Source: a virus
Virus record (IMG/VR): IMGVR_UViG_3300025684_000723
Coordinates: 1 to 25,630 of that record
DNA length: 25,630 nt
Strand: one strand, 5' to 3'
Below, piece after piece: positions 22,536 through 25,630 of this stretch. Each line of letters opens with the position of its first letter. The stretch's first letter is position 1. The position numbers and the translations under genes were made by a program. The notes under the pieces are model-generated. The model did not search any database. It saw only the letters and a program-made list of their open reading frames with translations, and was not told the origin of the DNA.

Positions 22536-22543
22536 TATTTAAC
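22536..22543 (-). promoter_or_regulatory. weak late-type box GTTAAATA before terminase
   Basis: Minus-strand GTTAAATA (6 of 8 match). Predicted +1 is exactly the ATG at 22530. Confidence 0.4.
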
Positions 22544-22550
22544 CAATTTA

Positions 22551-22811
22551 TTAATTGATATATTTACTGTCTTCTGTTATACTCTTAAAGTAGTTTGGTC
22601 CGTAATACGGATCATTATAGACTAAATTGATTGTATTGATTTTTGCTTCGATATGTTCATGCCAATGGTCCAGGAATTTTTTCATTCGAGGAAAGTTAGG
22701 ATAAAGATCAATTGTTTGCCAATTGAATTCGTTCAATACTCTGGGGTAATCAGGCATGTGATAGTAAATCTGAATTAAAGTTAACTGTTCAATTATTAGT
22801 TCTTTCTTCAT
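22551..22811 (-). CDS. Usg-like small protein, 86 aa
   Basis: An 86-aa soluble protein whose body matches the Usg family of alphaproteobacteria: LTLIQIYYHMPDYPRVLNEF, then WQTIDLYPNFPRMKKFLDHW and HIEAKINTINLVYN. The hallmarks are the YHMPD-P-L--F-WQ--D--P-FP---FL-FW run. Usg was named for a gene upstream of trpF in Caulobacter, and its molecular role is not established. Presence in a phage suggests capture from an alphaproteobacterial host. I chose the ATG at 22811 because a longer reading (to 22880) runs back over the divergent gene. The predicted +1 of an AATAAATA box falls on this ATG. Confidence 0.78.
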   Translation of the reverse strand: MKKELIIEQLTLIQIYYHMPDYPRVLNEFNWQTIDLYPNFPRMKKFLDHWHEHIEAKINTINLVYNDPYYGPNYFKSITEDSKYIN

Positions 22812-22818
22812 ATAAATA
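22811..22818 (+). promoter_or_regulatory. T4-type late promoter box TATAAATA for the radical SAM/HNH unit
   Basis: Perfect plus-strand TATAAATA. Predicted +1 is 22824, leaving a 17-nt leader to the ATG at 22841 without a clear Shine-Dalgarno. It overlaps the minus-strand box at 22817-22824. Confidence 0.65.
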
Positions 22819-22824
22819 TTTATT
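22817..22824 (-). promoter_or_regulatory. late promoter box AATAAATA for the Usg-like gene, leaderless geometry
   Basis: Minus-strand AATAAATA (7 of 8). Predicted +1 is 22811, the A of the Usg-like ATG. It shares two bases with the divergent plus-strand box. Confidence 0.6.
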
Positions 22825-22840
22825 ATTATTCGAGCAACAA

Positions 22841-24064
22841 ATGTCAAAACAACCGCCAAAAAACTTCTGTATATCTCCATTTATTAGTACTAGGCAAGGA
22901 CCTTCTCAAAAAGTGTCGCCTTGTGCATTTGGTGCCGGGGAATGGTATCAGCCCGATCTAAACAGTAAAGAACGTTGGAACAGCAACGAACTTGAAAGCC
23001 TTAGACAGAAATTTTTAAACAACGAACAACCAGATGAATGTAAAAGATGCTGGAACGAAGAAACAGCTGGAGCACAAAGTCTTCGGTTGCGACAGTATGA
23101 ATATTTTCCAAATGCATACGAAGAATATATTTTATCTGAAAAATATAAAACAGGTCCCATTACTGCGGTAATTAAAACTAGTAATATTTGTAACCTAGCA
23201 TGCAGAAGTTGTGCTGGATGGGATAGTAGCCTTTACACCAAAGAAGGTGAGCATTATGCTGAAAAGTATAACACACGGGACGAAGACGAACCTAACCGAG
23301 CAGTACACAATAGATTTATTCCATTGCTAGGACAACAAGAGTTTGATTTTAATGACTTTATTAGTGTAAGTGACAATTTAGAAAAAGTAGATTTTTTTGG
23401 CGGTGAGCCGTTGTTAAATGAATCACATGTTAAACTATTAGAACATCTGGTTAATACAGGACAGAGCAAAAATGTTACATTGTTTTATAGTACAAATACT
23501 GTGCAGTTTCCAAAGAAAAAACTATTAAATATTTGGGACAAATTTAAAGCAATTGAATTAAGTTTAAGTATCGACGGTGTCGGTGCTGCTTTTGAATACA
23601 CTAGGTGGCCGGGGAAATGGAACAAGTGCGAACGTAATATTAATCGGTTTATTGATTTTAAAAATAATAGCAATAGCGATGTTAGTGTTAGAAGTGCTAC
23701 GTGTTTCAGTATACTATCATTGTTTAACTTTAAAGAAACATACGAATATTTAGATAATGTCACTGACAGTGTATACGTTAATATTGTACAAAATCCAGCA
23801 TATTTAAACCCGGTAAATATTCCAGAAGAGATAAAACCAAAAGTAAATGATTTTTATAATGGCTTATATGCTGAAACTGTTAATTTTGTTAACATAGAAC
23901 AATCAGACCTTAGGCGCTTTAAACAATTTTGTATATGGATGGCTAGACAAGATATGTACAGAAAACAAACATTAAAACATAGTTTACCTATGTTGTATGA
24001 AGTTATAGAACCGTATTGGAAAAAATACACCAAAGATTTAAGCGATAATTATTTTCATCAATGA
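22841..24064 (+). CDS. radical SAM protein (twitch/SPASM-like layout)
   Basis: A 407-aa enzyme. The radical SAM cluster motif is CNLACRSC (C117, C121, C124). FFGGEPLL (GGEP 187-190) binds SAM, and LSLSIDG is the following strand. An unusual Cys-bearing N-terminal segment precedes it: C10 in FCISPF, C28 in SPCAF and C67-x2-C70 in ECKRCW. This segment could hold an auxiliary cluster. Such 'twitch-domain' radical SAM proteins are known from marine phages, but the substrate is unknown. Peptide or sugar modification are both possible. It is the first gene of a plus-strand pair inserted between terminase/Usg and the prohead-type genes. Confidence 0.88.
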   Translation: MSKQPPKNFCISPFISTRQGPSQKVSPCAFGAGEWYQPDLNSKERWNSNELESLRQKFLNNEQPDECKRCWNEETAGAQSLRLRQYEYFPNAYEEYILSEKYKTGPITAVIKTSNICNLACRSCAGWDSSLYTKEGEHYAEKYNTRDEDEPNRAVHNRFIPLLGQQEFDFNDFISVSDNLEKVDFFGGEPLLNESHVKLLEHLVNTGQSKNVTLFYSTNTVQFPKKKLLNIWDKFKAIELSLSIDGVGAAFEYTRWPGKWNKCERNINRFIDFKNNSNSDVSVRSATCFSILSLFNFKETYEYLDNVTDSVYVNIVQNPAYLNPVNIPEEIKPKVNDFYNGLYAETVNFVNIEQSDLRRFKQFCIWMARQDMYRKQTLKHSLPMLYEVIEPYWKKYTKDLSDNYFHQ

Positions 24065-24083
24065 AACAAAAAATGAGAAAAAT

Positions 24084-24599
24084 ATGTCAGATGTATTAGT
24101 TTTAAATGCCGATTATCGACCTTTAAACTTTTTGCCACTTAGTACTATTTCATGGCAACATGCAATGAAATTAGATATGCTAGAGAGAATTAAACCTATA
24201 GAATGGTATGACGAGTGGCAGGTTCGCAGTGCACACGATTCGTGGGCAGTGCCTGCTATTGTGGTTACTAAAGAATTTCAAAAATACAAAAAAAGTGTGA
24301 GGTTTAGCCGGCGTGCTGTATATCTCAGAGACTTATATACTTGTCAATATTGTAGCGAACCTTTTGCTCAAAAAGATTTAACATTAGATCATGTATTACC
24401 AGTGTGCAAAGGCGGAAAAACTGAGTGGACTAACATTGTTACTGCATGCAAAAAATGCAATCACAGCAAGAGTGATAAGATTATAAGTCCTATTAGATTA
24501 CCATGGAAACCCGAATACTGGCAAATTGTTGCTCATATCAAAGATAACCACGGATTTACATTTAAGCACCCGAGCTGGGAAAGATATTTAAATTCATGA
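24084..24599 (+). CDS. HNH endonuclease
   Basis: A 171-aa HNH nuclease. The N-terminus VLVLNADYRPLNFLPLSTISW is typical of the phage/bacterial HNH subgroup. The zinc ribbon is C87-x2-C90 (CQYC) and C122-x2-C125 (CKKC). The catalytic core is LDHVLPVCKGG (D102-H103), N117 and N126-H127. It could be a free-standing homing endonuclease or a packaging-associated nuclease near terminase. It follows the radical SAM gene by 19 bp with GAG upstream of the ATG, and its end overlaps the convergent 71-aa gene by 6 bp. Confidence 0.92.
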   Translation: MSDVLVLNADYRPLNFLPLSTISWQHAMKLDMLERIKPIEWYDEWQVRSAHDSWAVPAIVVTKEFQKYKKSVRFSRRAVYLRDLYTCQYCSEPFAQKDLTLDHVLPVCKGGKTEWTNIVTACKKCNHSKSDKIISPIRLPWKPEYWQIVAHIKDNHGFTFKHPSWERYLNS

Positions 24600-24809
24600 A
24601 AGTGGATTTTCGCCAGTTAAATAAGGTTTAGCAAACCAAAGTTTAAACCATTCAGGATCGCCTGGTTTTATATTATTAGCTTTTTGATGGTCTGATTTTT
24701 CTTGTGCAGTAACCGTAACATTGCCATTATCAACATTATAGGGTGTCATTCCAGAAAAACTGGCAGGTACGATACCCGCCAGTGTTTTTAATCTATTTAG
24801 ATCATCCAT
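24594..24809 (-). CDS. small prohead-region protein, 71 aa, with N-terminal AGI motif
   Basis: It begins MDDLNRLKTLAGI, then VPASFSG, and ends with PGDPEWFKLWFAKPYLTGENP. I do not recognise a characterised family. The N-terminal DLNRLKTLAGI has the same form as the C-terminal tails of the acidic protein upstream and of the 807-aa protein. The start at 24809 is chosen because it overlaps the stop of the 54-aa gene by 8 bp (ATGGATGA), which fits coupled translation. Longer readings run through that gene. Position after the acidic protein suggests a prohead core or internal protein (inference). Confidence 0.68.
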   Translation of the reverse strand: MDDLNRLKTLAGIVPASFSGMTPYNVDNGNVTVTAQEKSDHQKANNIKPGDPEWFKLWFAKPYLTGENPLS

Positions 24810-24966
24810 TTCTATATATTGTATACGCACCATATGCAATTGCGCCATACGCAATTAAGTTAGCAAGTGGCGAAAACACAATAATTGCTGCACCTGCCGC
24901 TACCATTAGCACGCCATCTATACTACTACGCTCTGCTAGTTTTGCTTTTATACGATCAACAATCAT
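24802..24966 (-). CDS. small membrane protein, 54 aa
   Basis: A complete ORF with ATG at 24966 one base after the preceding stop, an AGG upstream and a stop at 24804-24802. It begins with a basic/charged head (MIVDRIKAKLAERSS), then a hydrophobic stretch VLMVAAGAAIIVF and a second LANLIAYGAIAYGAYTI. It therefore likely spans the membrane once or twice. The tight packing between two prohead-type genes supports it being real. A membrane-anchored prohead initiator or a holin-like protein are both possible. I cannot decide between them. Confidence 0.68.
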   Translation of the reverse strand: MIVDRIKAKLAERSSIDGVLMVAAGAAIIVFSPLANLIAYGAIAYGAYTIYRNG

Positions 24967-24967
24967 A

Positions 24968-25630
24968 TTAGATGCCTGCCATTTTTAAGAATCTGCTTAA
25001 ACCTTGGTCATCTGCTTCCACAACTTCGTCAGTTGCTTCTTCTAGTTCTTCTTCAGCAACAACTTCTTCAGTTTCTTCAGCAACAACTTCTTCAGTAGAT
25101 TCTTCATCTTCTGCAAGCATTTCGTCTAGCATTGCTTTGAATTTACCTTCAAATGTTTCCATTGGATTATCGCCGCCGTCAACATCAGCATATGCTTCTT
25201 TGCTTTTGTTTAAATCATCGCCACTAGCAATTACTGCGTCCATGCCAAAAGTTTCTTCATCTGGAGAATTTGCATACTCAGTGTCTTCCATTTCTGGTTC
25301 TGGCATTGCTGGCATTGCTGGTTCTGGCATACCTGCATTTTTAAGAATTGCTAGTAGTTCTGCTGCTTCGGCGCCTTCAGCACTTACCATGATTGCTTCT
25401 TCTAGTTCTTCTTCGGCTACAGCTTCTTCTGACTCGTCGACTTCGTCTTTGTCGTCGTCTTTGTTACCTTTTTTAGCAGCAAGCATTTTTTCAAAAGCGG
25501 CTTTTTGTGCTGGACTTTGTGCTTCTTCTAGTTCTTCTTCACCAATTTTTGGAAGATGATCGTAATCACTGTCATCGCTGCCATCGATCATATCCATGGC
25601 ATCTTGTGCTACCATAGAAGCACGGTTTGG
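24968..25630 (-). CDS. long acidic protein, prohead/scaffold-like, 5' end outside the window
   Basis: The frame stays open to the right edge, so the true start may lie beyond 25630. ATG 25615 is only one candidate (219 or more residues visible in all). The protein is extremely rich in Glu, Asp and Ala, with three EEELEEA units (starting KIGEEELEEAQSP, then AVAEEELEEA, then VVAEEELEEA) and a Met-Pro-rich MPEPAMPAMPEPEM stretch. It ends DDQGLSRFLKMAGI. High acidity, low complexity and location suggest a prohead core/scaffold protein (gp67/gp22-like position in T4 order), without sequence proof. No catalytic motif is seen. Confidence 0.62.
   Translation of the reverse strand, partial: PNRASMVAQDAMDMIDGSDDSDYDHLPKIGEEELEEAQSPAQKAAFEKMLAAKKGNKDDDKDEVDESEEAVAEEELEEAIMVSAEGAEAAELLAILKNAGMPEPAMPAMPEPEMEDTEYANSPDEETFGMDAVIASGDDLNKSKEAYADVDGGDNPMETFEGKFKAMLDEMLAEDEESTEEVVAEETEEVVAEEELEEATDEVVEADDQGLSRFLKMAGI

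Noticed and set aside
22812-22880. Longer start for the Usg-like gene at 22880
   Set aside because: It would overlap the divergent radical SAM gene and its promoter, and the family similarity begins at the ATG at 22811.
25031-25100. Tandem CTTCTTCAG-like DNA repeats
   Set aside because: They encode Glu-rich segments of the acidic protein and are imperfect. They are protein low complexity, not a DNA repeat element.
24972-25559. 195-aa plus-strand serine-rich ORF
   Set aside because: It is the mirror of Glu/Asp/Ala codons in the acidic minus-strand protein, with composition typical of a shadow frame.
1-25630. tRNA genes, CRISPR arrays, insertion sequences, integrase or attachment sites
   Set aside because: Intergenic gaps are all under ~160 bp and were read through. 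No cloverleaf, spaced repeats, transposase or integrase was seen.

Overview
The window is a piece of a T4-like myovirus genome of the marine type. Its backbone genes are UvsW helicase (partial, at the left edge), UvsX recombinase with a UvsY-like partner, the gp32-like single-strand DNA-binding protein, and the large terminase subunit gp17. A large probable virion protein and a short prohead-type cluster follow. The DNA is AT-rich, packing is tight (many 1-8 bp overlaps), and almost everything reads on the minus strand. A small Usg-like protein, a family otherwise typical of alphaproteobacteria, suggests an alphaproteobacterial host such as SAR11. The host call is inference.

Layout, left to right. 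(a) 1-2930, minus: uvsW, an unrecognised 402-codon ORF with a HARP-like segment, an AAA ATPase, and a 61-aa gene. The last two each have a near-consensus TTGACA-N16-TATAAT-type promoter. (b) 3014-4105, plus: a glycosyltransferase-like gene under a T4-type late box. (c) 4085-13604, minus: an island of small-molecule and glycan genes, broken by one putative virion protein and one terminator. It holds an amidinotransferase, a 2OG-Fe(II) oxygenase, two nucleotide-sugar dehydrogenases, a metallophosphoesterase, a dNMP-kinase-like protein and a phosphomannomutase-like HAD protein. It also holds a second glycosyltransferase, a CBM-like protein, an SGNH-like protein, a nucleotidyltransferase-cupin fusion and a methyltransferase-like protein. 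(d) 13629-18369, minus: uvsY-like, a small acidic gene, uvsX, a second SGNH-like protein, a DUF6492-like glycosyltransferase and gene 32. (e) 18527-22811, minus: 807-aa probable virion protein, terminase, Usg-like protein. (f) 22841-24599, plus: radical SAM protein and HNH endonuclease. (g) 24594-25630, minus: 71-aa protein, 54-aa membrane protein and a long acidic protein running off the right edge.

How the genes fit together: recombination and packaging genes form the conserved core. The sugar genes could make and attach an acidic, methylated, acylated or guanidinylated sugar to a phage or host glycan. Two promoter classes are visible: TTGACA/TATAAT-like (early) and TATAAATA-like (late). 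At five genes the start codon lies exactly 5 nt after a TAAATA element and there is no Shine-Dalgarno sequence, which predicts leaderless late mRNAs. Three different proteins share a short xLxxxxxxAGI terminal motif that may be a sorting or assembly tag. No tRNA, CRISPR array or insertion sequence was seen, and no gap between genes exceeds 300 bases.
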